Shown: piece after piece, positions 1 through 19,963 of the stretch
How the letters are laid out: each line of letters starts with the position of its first letter
Position numbering within the stretch: the first letter of the stretch is position 1
Assembly (NCBI GenBank): GCA_003427395.1
Contig: BFEA01000016.1
Location: forward strand, 325,194 to 357,864
Direction of reading: 5' to 3'
Source of the DNA: Chara braunii
Taxonomy: Eukaryota; Streptophyta; Charophyceae; Charales; Characeae
Length of the DNA: 32,671 nt
The notes under the pieces: model-generated
Told to the model about the DNA's origin: nothing
Database searches by the model: none
What the model saw: the letters and a program-made list of their open reading frames with translations, nothing else
Program-made: the position numbers and the translations under genes

Positions 1-92
1 TTGCAAGCTATGATTCATCACGTACAAACATGAATTCAAACCCGAAAAACCACTTAATTTCTCCCACTTTCAGAATGTTCCTATGTGAATAT

Positions 93-2079
93 TCAACTAT
101 GTGATAACCACTTGTGGCGTGCGTCCAACAACGGAAAGTAAATATTCCTACAACCCTGTACTGTTCCACACATCACACTTGCCATTGTGAAGTGTGGAAT
201 CAGTCGAACAGGTATGTGTGTGTCATACAATCTTCTGGTTGTCTCTATGATTTTAGCGGAAGTGAAAGAGCGGACCACCTCCTCTGAGGGGATTAGCGGG
301 AAGCCATCTGTGTCTGTGGTTGTCAAGAAAAAAACTCCTCTGTCCGTTTGGGTACACAGTACAGAGGCTAGACACCTCTGTACTGTTTCCATTTGGTTTA
401 TCTCTGCCACATCTGCTCTCCTGCTCTTATCAAACGTGCGCTTTGGCCTCTCCGCCTGTCTACGCCCTGAACCTGCTGAGCTCTCCATCGACAAAGAGGA
501 CCCTGATTTCACCATGTCCTCTTCTTCGCATTCGCTCTCCCACCGTACTCTCGATTGAGATGACAGGGAAGTCTTTGAGAGTTCTTCCTTCAGTCTTGAT
601 ATACTAGACTGAGGGAATACAAAACCTCCTCCCCCGATTGCCTCGTCTCCTTCTTCTCGAATGGTGGGGATCAAATGTGAAGGGCCTTGGCGCCATAATT
701 GAGAGTTTTCCCCCCTGTTCCTCCAACTATCTTCACCTTGGGCGTCCCACTGCAGCTTGAGAACTTTTTGGCGTCTTCTAGTTGAAGTGTCACTCCCCTC
801 CCACTTGGGTACTTCGAGATCCTGTTGAGGCCTTTCCTGTTCTTGGCAGGCTAACTGTCTCTTATTGTACGTGGCTGAGGGGTACCTGGGTCGAGGGTGC
901 TCGATAATACCGTGTCCCAAACCATAACTCGGCTCCCGACCTCCCTGGAACTATTGCTGGTGGTACATCATCCCTTCAACTGGTGGCACTTGGTACTCCA
1001 GGCAGTCCTGCCCGATGACCAGGCCTGAGGGGTCTTGGTATCTCACCTTCATAGATCCTTCCCTGTGTGGGACATTTGCAAATGACCCTGGCCACTCATC
1101 CTTGGGTGCCCACGTAGGCAACAAGGACTGACCTGGTCCTCTTGCTTGGTCTTCTCCCCCAATATGGTCCCCCTTCCAAGTCTGATGTTCACTTGCTGCA
1201 TGTCTTAGCTGACCACTTGAACCCGATCTCCCCTGTCCTTGAGTGTGGTCCCTAATGTGGAACCCTTGGAACGATGTACCGGGGCCGTGAAGAAGGGAGC
1301 TTGAGGCTGCGTGCGCTTGGTTCAGTTGGAGTCGACTGTTGTTCTGTCGGGAAACTTCTAAGACACAGCTTGTACTCGGTTGAGGAGTTACACGTCTTTG
1401 TGAACGATCCTCTTCTGGGTTGTTCCTCCTGTCTTCCCTGGGGTCCTGGACTTGGTTCAACAGGTACTCCCGGAACCTGGCTTTGTGCCCACCTTGCCTG
1501 TCTCAATTACCTCTGCGACTATCGAGGACAATTTTCCTTAGTATGATAGTACTACTTGCACCGACAACACCAGTTGGTGTAAGGGGAGACTATGTCCACC
1601 CTCCAGCGTTCTCCCTTAGGTGACTCAGTCACCTGATCATCGTCGCTTTGCCCTCTTGCTTCCGGCGGCATATCGAATTTTACGTTCATGAGCTTGGGTC
1701 TGTCCCTATCGTACTCTTGATTGTGCATCTCTACTACTTTGCCGAACATTCCCCTTACCGCACTCTTCAGATAGTAGTACGCATCCAGGGGGACCCTCGA
1801 GGCCATGATCCAGAATCTAGTTTCTGCTTCTTGTAATCTCGCCTCCTGTAACTCTTGCGAAGATAGTGGTGGTTTGAATAACACCTGGTATTCCTTCGAT
1901 TCCTTCGGGCCCAGGCACAAATGCATTTTGATACCAAGGCCCAATGGCTGGACGGAGGGTTTGCAATTACCTCGGGAGTCCTGGATGTCATTTCTAGAAT
2001 CCTCGCAAGAAAACGGAACAGGAAGGAAGCAGACTGCAAAAGAAGGGTGGAAGAAGCGGAGGAGCGCATGGAGGGTCAT
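93..2079 (-). pseudogene. LINE ORF1 (gag-like, DUF4283-like + CCHC zinc knuckle), broken
   Basis: Read on the minus strand, the frame starting at 2079 begins with about 35 residues that are only antisense of the ORF2 linker; ORF1-like sequence follows from about 1975 downward. It carries an Arg-Phe-Trp motif near residues 88-90, as in the DUF4283 domain of plant LINE ORF1 proteins, then a zinc knuckle at 1528-1569 with spacing C-x2-C-x4-H-x4-C. A TAG at 1552-1554 interrupts the knuckle. The frame continues through more stops to 1252. The Gln/Pro/Arg-rich C-terminal part is found in another frame (1460-951 and 920-93), so at least one frameshift lies in between. The family is thought to bind RNA in the retrotransposition particle. 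The DUF4283 match is by eye and moderate; the knuckle spacing is exact. Confidence 0.62.
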
Positions 2080-3376
2080 CCGATATCAAAAGTGGTATGG
2101 GTCGCGAAGAGGGAGAGAAGACTGAACGAGTGGGACAAACTGCAAGAAGAGAAACACAAAAGGTGGTCAGAGATCTTGAAAGTCAAGGGCATTGAGACTA
2201 GCGACAGAATAACCAATGAAAACTTTCAACGTTTGATGTTACGACGCACACAATAACAAATGGTTGAGTTGAGGCACCTGTTCGACCGGACAACCCCGAT
2301 AGCCAGCGTTGCTGCAGGCATGCTACATTACGCCAAAATGTACTACATGGACATCCTTACCTCCAGATGCCCCCAAAAGAGTGTGAACTTAGACCTGTTC
2401 AGGGTCTAGTTTCTGCTTCTTGTAATCTCGCCTCCTGTAACTCTTGCGAAGATAGTGGTGGTTTGAATAACACATGGTATTCCTTCGATTCCTTCGGGCC
2501 CAGGCACAAATGCATTTTGATACCAAGGCCCAATGGTTGGACGGAGGGATTGTAATTACCTTGGGAGTCCTGGATGTCATTTCTAGAATCCTCGCAAGAA
2601 AACGGAACAGGAAGGAAGCAGACTGCAAAAGAAGGGTGGAAGAAGCGGAGGAGCGCATGGAGGGTCATCCGATATCAAAAGTAGTATGGGTCGCGGAGAG
2701 GGAGAAAAGACTGAACGAGTGGAACAAACTGCAAGAAGAGAAACACAAAAGGTGGTCCAGGGGGATCCTCAATGCCATGATCCAGAATCTAGTTTCTGCT
2801 GCTTGCAATCTCGCCTCATGTAACTCTTGCGAAGATAGTGGTGGTTTGAATAACACCCGGTATTCCTTCGATTCCTTCGGGCCTAGGCACAAATGCATTT
2901 TGATACCAAGGCCCAATGGCTGGACGGAGGGATTGCAATTACCTCGTGAGTCCTGGATGTCATTTCTAGAATCATCGCAAGAAAACGGAACAGGAAGGAA
3001 GCAGACTGCAAAAGAAGGGTGGAAGAAGCGGAGGAGCGCATGGAGGGTCATCCGATATCAAAAGTGGTATGGGTCGCGGAGAGGGAGAGAAGACTGAACG
3101 AGTGGGACAAACTATAAGAAGAGAAACACAAAAGGTGGTCAGAGATCTTGAAAGTCAAGGGCATTGAGACTAGCGACAGAATAATCAAGGAAAACTTTCA
3201 ACGTTTGATGCTACGACGCACACAACAACAAATGGTTGAGTTGAGGCACCTGTTCGACCGGACAACCCCGACAGTCAGCGCTGTTGCAGGCATGCTACAT
3301 TACGCCAAACTGTACTACATGGACATCCTTACCTCGAGATGCCCCCAAAAGAGTGTGAACTTAGACCTGTTCAGGG
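1784..3376. repeat. Tandem triplication of the LINE inversion junction (A1-B1-A2-A3-B2)
   Basis: A segment A that spans the head-to-head ORF1/ORF2 junction occurs at 1784-2168, 2405-2755 (lacking its first ~32 bases) and 2756-3140. A 236-base segment B (ORF2 linker) follows the first and third copies, at 2169-2404 and 3141-3376. Copies differ by scattered substitutions only. Because each A copy contains both the inverted ORF1 end and the ORF2 start, the duplications came after the inversion. The middle unit lacks B, as unequal exchange or template switching would leave it. Confidence 0.9.
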
Positions 3377-6338
3377 ACTCGGATATGTGGGAGGACACTA
3401 CAGTGAGGCTACAGCCCAACGCCAGACTGGATTTAGATCGACCGCTCAAATTATAATAGGTGAGGCAGACTCTCAAGATAATGGACAAAAGGAAGGCCCC
3501 GGGAGTAAACGGCCTCATAGTCAAATTCTACGCTGCCAACTGGGCTGCATTTGGCCCTGCACTAGTGGACCTGTACAACGAGGTCCTGGTTGGGGGAAAG
3601 CTTGGCAAGGGGATGACATACGGAATAGTTGTTGTGCTGTTCAAGAAGGGGGACAAATCGGAGGTACGAAACTGGAGGCCGATATCCCTCCTAAATGTTT
3701 CGTACAAAATGTTAGCAAAGACACTGGCACGCAGGCTGTCGAGGTACTTACCAAAGCTGCTGGAAAGAGACCAGAGCGCGTTCGTTTAAGGAAGGTCGAT
3801 TTTCAACAATATTGTCATGGGCATTGAGACGTTGGAAGTCGTAAAGAAGAAAAATCTGGACATGACGATCCTCTTCATAGACCTGGAGAAGGCATGCGAC
3901 AAAGTGGGTTGGACCTTCGTCCTCACCACTTTGAGGAGAATGGACTTTGGCGAAGGGTTTTGTGCCTGGATCATCGCAATGTACACGTACTCCATATCGT
4001 CGGTGATGATCAACGGTCACTTGTCGAATCCATTCCTGCTCTCGAGGTCCCTGAGACAAGGTTGTCCGCTCGCACTTCTGGTCTTCGTACTTCAATTGGA
4101 AGTGCTGTTGAACAGAATCCGTAAGCATCCGAGCATACATGGCCTCCGTCTGCACATTGGCGAGGACTGTAGGGTGAAGGCATTAGCAGACAATCTGTTC
4201 GCCGTGAGCGAAAACTCAGGGTCGTCCTTGTCGGCGCTGAAGGGTGTCATGATGGAATACTCCGAACTGTCCGAAGCGTCGGTCAACTGGAGCAAATCAG
4301 TGTACCTCCTTCCGACACAGTTTGTACTGAGAGTTGAATGAGGCATGAAAAGAGTGGAAGTGGGTGAGGAGGAGAGATTTGTGGGGTTTCTTATCAGTCT
4401 CCAGTTCGAGTCCTCGGCACAAGGCTTACTTCTGCTGCAACGCATTTCAGCAAGGCTCAAAATGTGGGAAATGACTTGGCATCTGTCCCTGCTGGGGCGG
4501 ACCCTCGTAGCGAATGTGGCATTGTTCTCGATTCTCTGGTTCGTATCAACAGTCAGAGAGTTGGCAACGGGGATTATAAGGGCAGTCAAGAAACTGGTGG
4601 GCCGATTCATCTGGAAGCCCCGGACAAGGCTCATTGAAGGGCTCATATCCAAGGTGGCGATGGACACTCTCTCCTTTCCTCGTCCCAAAGGAGGCTTGGG
4701 TCTTTTAGACTCAGCTCGTAGGAACCAGACTCAGTTGCGTAATTGGGTGGCTAAACTGACCACTTTAGCATCTAGGGAACACTGGGTGGGTGTAGCAGAA
4801 CACTTACTGATGGGAGAATGGGGTCTAAGCAGGGCGCAAGACGTTTGGGATTGCTTCTTTATCCCGTCCTTTCGGAAGAAGAAACTCAAGTCCAGATTTT
4901 GGGAACTGATCAGGAAGGCATTAAATCGTCTCCCACCGGATCTGCAAAGCCCCCCACACACGAAGGAAGAAGCGTTGAAGCAACTGTTGTTCGAAAATCC
5001 GGACGTAACAGATCAAAATTGGCAGTCCTTCAAAGCGGATGGGTCCACAGACTCTTTTGGCCAAGCTTGGGTCAACCGGAGCATAGTCCGGGTTTCGGAT
5101 TTGTGGTCGAGGTTGTTGAGGGCTGGAAGCCCCTGGAGGACATCAAGCAATCGCTTAGAGGTCTGCAAAAGGTGGAAAACAATTGGAGGAACATTATCCA
5201 AGGCATACCGTAGGAATGGTTGAGGCTGTTGGGTTCAGAAGGGGTAGATCCGGAGGGTACCTGGTACATCCCAAATCAAGTGGAAGAACCGAACGTGCTG
5301 TGGAAAGTCAGATAAGTTCTCCCTAGCGGATTCAAGCGCATCGAACGTTGGCGTTGCGAAGGCCCAACAAACACCCTACTTCTTGTGGGGCAGGATACAA
5401 TCTTAAGCTGGAATAACCCATTGCAAGCACGAGTCTTAGAAGTACGTGGCAAAAGACCTTTGACCCGTACTCTCACTTGGGTAGGAAGACTCCCGCTCAA
5501 CCAGCTCTGTATTGACCCTTCAGCATGGAGTTGGTCTGCAGAATCAGGCGGAGAAACAACACTGAGTATTGGTGAATACTCCGTCTCTCAGGGTTACCGA
5601 CAGCTTACACGCAATATGAAGACTCCGGCGCAGGTAGCGATCCCATGTTGGCAAGCGATATGGGAAGAAGACCTATCAGGCGCAGACACAGAGTTCGAAA
5701 GGCTATGGGAGTGTCTATCCAATCTCCCGAATGGTAAGAAGGTCAACCTCCTCTGGATGCTCTCGCTATTGGTCTCCCCCTCAGCAATATGGTTGATGAG
5801 CAGGGGTATGAAAGTAAGCCTCACGTGCACAAGATGTAGGTGACCATTCGAATCCACCAAACATCTGTGGTGGGAATGCCCCGCCTCTAAACGCATCTGG
5901 ATCTGGTGGGCGCACCATTGGAGAGAATGTGGCGGGTCGGGAGTGGATTGGTCCGAGAAATGGGTGCTTTTGGGCTTTCTCCCACCACACATAGAAAGAC
6001 ACCGTGGCTGGGGTTACGTCGCCCATGTGGTTTGAGGCCTGATCTGCGAGACAATTTGGAAGGACAAAAACAGGTCGAGGTTCGATAGACGGTCCTTCTC
6101 AGACGTGGAGGTTAAAGGGCACATCAAACAGGGTTTGAAACACGCCATTCGGGCAGACTGGAGACGCAAAGCCAAAGCAGGAAAAAGGAACAGGAGTCAG
6201 CTACGCTGGTTCCGCCACACCTGGGCGAAGAGTAGTCAATTGGTAACGGTTCACCCAAGGGAGAGCCTGATTTTTTCAGACTGGATTCTCAACAAGTCGC
6301 CTGTGCGGTGTCAGCACCAAGGCGGAGAAGGAGCTTAG
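1978..6338 (+). pseudogene. LINE ORF2 reverse transcriptase plus C-terminal zinc finger, broken
   Basis: A basic, charged linker of the kind found before plant LINE RT domains starts near 1978 and, after the duplicated block, continues at 3148. From there one frame runs to 5223, interrupted by stops at 3454-3459, 3787, 4339 and 5221. RT motifs are clear: a KAPG-N-G finger motif near 3490-3515, RNWRPISLLN near 3670, FIDLEKA with the first catalytic Asp at 3880-3882, and a RQGCP-type motif near 4055. The expected (Y/F)ADD box reads LADN at 4183-4194, so the second metal-binding Asp is lost. From about 5222 the reading moves to another frame and shows a zf-RVT-like C-x2-C (5826-5837) and H-x4-C (5862-5879), split by a TGA. 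The C-terminal basic region ends at 6338. Confidence 0.85.
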
Positions 6339-6751
6339 AGAGTAGGTCAAGAGGCAGTAAGGAACCGTAAGCTTCACCAGGACACTCTGTGCTGTAGGGT
6401 CGTTGTGGGCCGCTAGGAGAGTGTCAGTCAGTAGGACCGGATTCTGTCCTCTGGGCCGTGTTAGTCCTAGACGTAGTTAACAACCGATTAGTGAGGTTAG
6501 TAGCCTTCTTTCAAAATGCTATCAACGGTCTCTTTCTCCAAATTGCAAGTTCATGTTTTCGGTGAGCAGCAAAGAATATGGTGTTGTAGGAAGTGCTCTA
6601 GTTTTGGAGAGGTAGATAAGTCTTCGAAAGTGAAGTGCAAAAGTATTCCCAGACAAGAGCCTGTAAGCTAAGCTGGCTGATGCTGTCAGTACTTCCGGGT
6701 TGAATTGTGAGGTCCCCGGCCTCGAAGTCCATTTATAATGAATTGTTGCTG

Positions 6752-6768
6752 AAAAAAAAAAAAAAAAA
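6752..6768 (+). other. Poly(A) tail, probable LINE 3' end
   Basis: Seventeen consecutive A follow about 410 bases of non-coding sequence after the last ORF2 stop. This is the usual 3' terminus of a LINE inserted in plus orientation and I take it as the right boundary of the element. No target-site duplication can be matched because the left end is not identified. Confidence 0.6.
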
Positions 6769-6839
6769 TCCAGCCGTGGCTCGCATGGCCCACCAAATTT
6801 TCGCATTCAACTTTTAATTCAAACCTCATTTCTGTCATT

Positions 6840-6955
6840 TGCAAAAACCAGGGCGGATACCCTTGTAAAGGTATTCACGCCGACAGCGGGATTTGAAACA
6901 TACGTCAGCCATTGGTTATCCTGACAATTATTACCTTCGTGAGGCTACCTCACAA
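6840..6955 (-). mobile_element. tRNA-derived SINE-like fragment
   Basis: On the minus strand, an A-box-like stretch (6947-6934, beginning TAGCC) is followed about 60 bases on by a good B box, GTTTCAAATCCC (6899-6888). Between them is a GTCAG/CTGAC stem resembling an anticodon arm with an enlarged loop. Downstream is an imperfect hairpin (6881-6852), then CCTGG and T-rich sequence. A related hairpin tail occurs at 31274-31301. The layout fits the Pol III head and start of the body of a SINE; the outer ends are uncertain. Confidence 0.45.
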
Positions 6956-7113
6956 CCCATCCTCTCATCAATGCTCCTAGTGCATCCCCTATCCCCACTA
7001 TCCTTCCTGAGTGTGAATCACTCATGACTATCATCCTACCGTTTCAAAGGGTGACTTGGACCGAATAGCAGGTATAGGCACCAAGTCTAAGCAGGCTAGC
7101 GCCCACGAACTTG
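6956..7113. other. Unassigned spacer
   Basis: No gene, RNA or clear repeat is visible between the SINE-like fragment and the GC-rich repeat block. Confidence 0.4.
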
Positions 7114-7650
7114 TCCGGACTGTAGTAGCTTACCCAAGGCCAGGCGGAGCGACTTATATCCCTACCTACCGGTAGTCCTGGATGAAGCGGAATAGAACGA
7201 GCCTTGTCGTGCGGGACTCTAGGCCACTCCCACGGTCACAGGCTGGAAAACGGCGCCCTCGCGGTCTGAAGTCGTTGAAGCCATCGGTCCAGACTGTCCT
7301 AGTGTACCCAAGGCTAGGCGCACAGCCGGTGCGCCATCGGTCCGGACTGTCCTAGCTCACCCAAGGGTAGGCGCACAGCCGGTGCGAGTTATATGGCTAC
7401 CCAGCCCTGGTTGAAGCGGGATAGAACGAGCCTTGTCGTGCGGGACTCCGGGCCGCTCCCACGGTCACGGGCTGCATACCCGCGCGCCTCGAAGCCATCG
7501 GTCCGGACTGTCCTTAGCTTACCCAAGGCTACGGTAGGCGGACAGCCGGACCGACTTAGAACGAGCCTTGTCGTGCGGGACTCCAGCCCACTCCCACGGT
7601 CACGGGCTGCATACCCGCGCCCCCGCGGTCTGAAGTCGTTGAAGCCATCG
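7114..7650. repeat. GC-rich complex tandem repeat upstream of CDKB
   Basis: The motif TCCGGACTGT (or a one-base variant) begins units at 7114, 7288, 7341 and 7502. A second landmark, GAACGAGCCTTGTCGTGCGG, occurs at 7195, 7424 and 7559. Full units are roughly 160-175 bases, and a short 53-base unit at 7288 is a partial duplication. The units contain small palindromes such as GCACAGCCGGTGC. The block ends about 165 bases before the CDKB start codon. The two longest open frames here are by-products of the repeat. Confidence 0.8.
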
Positions 7651-7678
7651 AGCAAATCGTAGGCCGCATCGCGCCAGC

Positions 7679-7770
7679 TTTGGCGATATGTAGACGGTAG
7701 ACGCTAAAAAGGCAAAGACGAATTTGAATTGTGTCGTTGCGCGCGCGCACCGTTCTTCTGTGTTCCCGCG
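7679..7770 (+). promoter_or_regulatory. Candidate E2F and MSA-like elements of CDKB
   Basis: TTTGGCGA at 7679-7686 lies within an imperfect palindrome (GCGCCA-GCTT-TGGCGA) and resembles the E2F consensus TTTSSCGC. TTCCCGCG at 7763-7770 is a second E2F-like site. CCGTT at 7750-7754 is the reverse complement of the AACGG core of the mitosis-specific activator element. Such sites are known in plant CDKB promoters. They are short and could occur by chance. No TATA box is evident and the transcription start is unknown. Confidence 0.35.
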
Positions 7771-7815
7771 CTGTTCGTTTTGCTCTCAAGGGTTCTTCGT
7801 GTTCATCGAGTAGCC

Positions 7816-16469
<8,654 letters not shown>

Positions 16470-19400
16470 GTATGTTTTGAAGATATCCTTATTATGATAG
16501 CGAATTGCAGGAGCTCCCTCTCCAGCTCCTCACACTGCGCCTACTGTCTCAGAACTTTGTATGGATAATCTAGTCAACCTTCTACATGTAGAGTACATAT
16601 GCTATTTCTATCATCGCATCATTGTTCCGCAGAAATATGGAAGTTTCCAGTTGCCTCGTCCAGCGGGGCATTTGGGTGAACGAGAGAGTTCTATTGTCCA
16701 TTAATGGCCCTGTGCGATAAAAGCACACCACTTCGTGTGCTCAATTGACTGGTGTCTGACTGGTCTTGCTGTTTCCTTGGTTTCTGAGGCAAAGAAACAA
16801 AAGAGTTTTGTAAGTGTTGGATGGGTGGGAAGTAAACGTGCGTAGTGAGCTCTTTGTCTGTGTATGGATCGCAGTGCCGCTTGAGAAGATTGGGGAAATG
16901 CTTGCATCCCCAAATTTTTGGAGTGACACTTCGATCCATGTGGAGACTGAACGACCCTCGTTGGGCGCCCAGCTTAAAAGTGATGGGAAAGGATGTGTAT
17001 TATGTAGGGCCGAAAGGTGTCGAGTGCCCAGCCAAAGGCAGTTTGTGAAGTATGGGGAGTTGCAAGTGGTCAGGGAATCATATGGAATTGGGTGGATGTG
17101 CAAGTTGTTCTGGGCTTCGGCACGAGGCTGCTTGGCAACGGCGGGAACCAGTGTTGCTGTTCCAGGGTAGCCAAAAACAGGGTGAATGTGCATGCATAAT
17201 GCGAAATCGTCATTGCGGCTCATGTATGAATTTGTTTATGGAGAGGGGTAGGATCATGATTGTCAGTAGCTTGCCATATAATGTGACTGAGAGGAATAGA
17301 GTCATATGATTTGTCGAGGCAGTTGGTGGCGAAGGCCCTGGATGTGGGGTACGCCTTGTGCACTCAACTTAGACTGCGAAGGTCACCCACCGGTTTTCTA
17401 AATCGGAGATGCTAGTCAGGCTTGGAAGAGATGCCATGGGATGCAGCATCCTTGTCTCGCTGCTCGCGGAATTCTGCTGGTGAGTGTCAATGCCGTCGTT
17501 TGTGCTTTGGCAGTCCGCGGTAGAAAGAAAGCGATGAGCATCAGTGGGAGCATCACTGGGAGCTGAAGAATGTTTTTAATTTTTTAAGATTTTATTTTTA
17601 AGATCACTGTGGTTATGTTCATGAAAATGGGTAGTCCGTTCTGAGATGTTATGCCATCTACAGACAGCGATGTGGGCGAAACAACCATTTCAGCAGAGCG
17701 ATGTGCTCTGATCTCTGGTGTGAAAGTTCAATGAGGAGGTGTCCGATGAGGATGGGCTTGAGGGGATGGAGTTGATGCACTAAAACTTCCTTGTTGCTCT
17801 GGAGTGTGCTGCTGTTTCTGAATGACGGTTGTCAGCACGACTCTTGCGTGCTGCTGTCATGCTGCCGTTCATTTTTTTTTAATCTCCAGGTTTTGTTGAA
17901 TTGAGTGATGGCACCGGCCGATCTTGCAATGTTTGTTCCGAATTCAAGGATGTGGGCAAAGTACCTCTTCATCTGTCTTGGAATGTTTTGGATTTGAGCG
18001 ATGTCATTGTGTTGGAAATGGTGGTTTATAGCCGTGGAACAAGGAGCTTCAGGCCTATATGGGTTACATGAAGGAGCGGCTGCCATTTATTGTTCCGGGG
18101 GTTGTCTCGCAATGTTTATTGGACGAGTAGTCTTTTGTGCATGATGTGTATATCAAACAAAATGGGAAAGGTAGAGGGTAGTGGAGGAGCAACTTTTGTC
18201 GCTGATTCTTCTATGAGCCAAAAATTCTGTGAAATGTTGGCTTCTCCCTTGTACAGTTATTGGGAGATTGCCTGTCCATCAGATAATGCTCCAATTTCGT
18301 CAACATCATTAAGCCCGATTTGAACTCTACGTGGTTGGTCCCTCGGGTCGCCCATAGGAAATACTGGTCTCGATTGTGGGAAACAAATAATGTAATCAAT
18401 GAACTCGAGTCACTTGACGTCCTTTTTTTTTATGTTTTGTGGTCGTTTTCACCTGAGCTTTCCTCAGGGTGGCTTAGCCAGGGCCATCTGAGAAATTAAC
18501 AGAGCGATGTCACAATTATTGCCTGCTATCAAGGAGCTATGTGGTTCTTGAAGTTGACTATCTTATGCCTGAAGGTTCGTGATGGCCCTGCTACTGCTAC
18601 TGCTATGCTAAGCTATCCTTGCATGACACTGGCTAGCTGTATGATCAGGTTCGTGCTTTCTAAGCTTGAACTTGGCACCACTAGCTCTTAGAGAAAGTCT
18701 GCCAACCCCAAAGGAAGCCCATAGCTACAACCTGTAGCCATTGCAGTAGTGCCGAAAGGGCACTTCGACACCTGTTTTGTCGGTATGGCAGGTGGGCCCA
18801 ATATCATTGTCTTGTTTTCACAGTAAATACCTTGACCTGGTAGGACCTGTGGTGGAAGAGTGTTGGAACGTGCTGAGCATTTGTGGCTGTATGCAAGGCT
18901 TCCATAGATAGGCAGGGTCGGCGTATCCCCGGAATCCCCAAAGATAATAGATACCGGATTCCTTTCGGCACAATCCCACGTAGTCGCCCATGCCCTTGAA
19001 TCTCGACCTGCTGTGCCAATCTTAGGTGTCTTTTTTGTTTTAGTGTATAGCTTGGATTGCTACCACACAAGTGCATTGACACAGAAAACGTCTCACTGCT
19101 TCGGAGAACTTCCTGACATTTTGCATTGATGTGAGAGGATGATTTGATCTGCTGTGTGGAACAGTGGAATTGGCATGAGATCAGGAGCATAAAGAGGGGT
19201 TAACCAGAGGTCTGGACCTGTGGTGGGTTATCCTACCGGAGCCTGCATCACGTTGTAGAACCCTCCGCGCAGCAGTTTGCCACGTTCAATGACTTCGTAG
19301 GCTGGTGTAAGTGTTTCTCGAGGCTGATGCCATCAAAAGACTACTGAATGCAAACGCTAGCTGTGATGAGTATGCCTGGTCAATGGGGGATGAAACGGTG

Positions 19401-19700
19401 AGAGTATGGGAGGGGGATGTAATGGGGAGAGCATGTTTACCTGAACAGCCTGCTGGGAACTGGAAACCAGAATACTCGATGCTCCAATCTATATTCGTGG
19501 GGAGCAACACGGCTAGGAGCGGGCCCAGAATCCCTTATCAGAATTCAAAAAATGAGCTGCCGGGGCCATTACTTGGCTTCGGCTAAGAACAATTGAAGAA
19601 AAAAAAAAGAACTAAGAAGCATTCATGGTCCACTACTAGAACTCTACCAAGTCACTAGAAAGCCACCCAACCGCGAGTCAGATAGGTGAAACCTATTCAT
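16470..19700. other. CDKB 3' flank and gene-free spacer
   Basis: The first few hundred bases should include the CDKB 3' untranslated region, but I see no decisive poly(A) signal. Open frames of 60-160 codons occur on both strands, for instance 16741-17223 and 18804-19190. They overlap one another, lack recognisable motifs and have no splice context I can support. Confidence 0.5.
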
Positions 19701-19775
19701 TTCACCTACGACTACCACCAGCATGGGTGTTTTCAGAACGAACCGAAGCTCTTTCAGGCCTTGTGATCCCATCAG

Positions 19776-19963
19776 GCTAGGTTACAGACTTGTGCCACCT
19801 TGCTCCAGCACCGGCCAGCATTGCTCCAGTTATGACCCCCGATGGCCACTGAGACTGCCCCCGCAAACAGCCCCCCAGATCTCTCTGCCAGTCCTCACTC
19901 ACCCACTAAGCTAGGTCACAGAGTTGCGCCGCCTGGCTCCGGCTCCGGCCAGCGTTGCTCGAG
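19776..19963 (+). repeat. Diverged direct duplication in a C-rich tract
   Basis: Segments 19776-19829 and 19910-19963 are about 80% alike (GCTAGGTYACAGA, then CCGGCCAGC and TTGCTC), 134 bases apart. The surrounding C-rich DNA to 20360 gives a Pro/Ser-rich open frame (19842-20318) that I do not consider a gene. Confidence 0.6.

Larger units (their letters stand above)
93..6768 (+). mobile_element. Rearranged, dead non-LTR retrotransposon (LINE) with inverted 5' part
   Basis: This stretch holds the parts of a plant-type LINE: a gag-like ORF1 with a CCHC knuckle, a reverse transcriptase, a C-terminal RT-associated zinc finger, an untranslated 3' part (6339-6751) and an A17 tail. ORF1 reads on the minus strand while ORF2 reads on the plus strand, and the two meet head to head near 1960-1985. 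This is the layout expected of a 5' inversion made during target-primed reverse transcription (twin priming). No apurinic-type endonuclease domain is visible between them, so that part was lost or lies left of the window. Several in-frame stops and a mutated RT active site show the copy is inactive. The left boundary and target-site duplication cannot be seen. Confidence 0.75.

Noticed and set aside
2474-3097. 207-codon plus-strand frame
   Set aside because: It is made by joining parts of the A2 and A3 repeat copies; the real content is the LINE linker and antisense ORF1.
7729-7815. Upstream in-frame ATG extending CDKB by 29 residues
   Set aside because: The extension is Cys/Arg-rich and unlike any CDK N-terminus. 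The ATG at 7816 gives the family start and has a better context.
16814-18323. Shared EMLASP hexapeptide in two frames 3' of CDKB
   Set aside because: The surrounding DNA is not similar, so I consider it coincidence.
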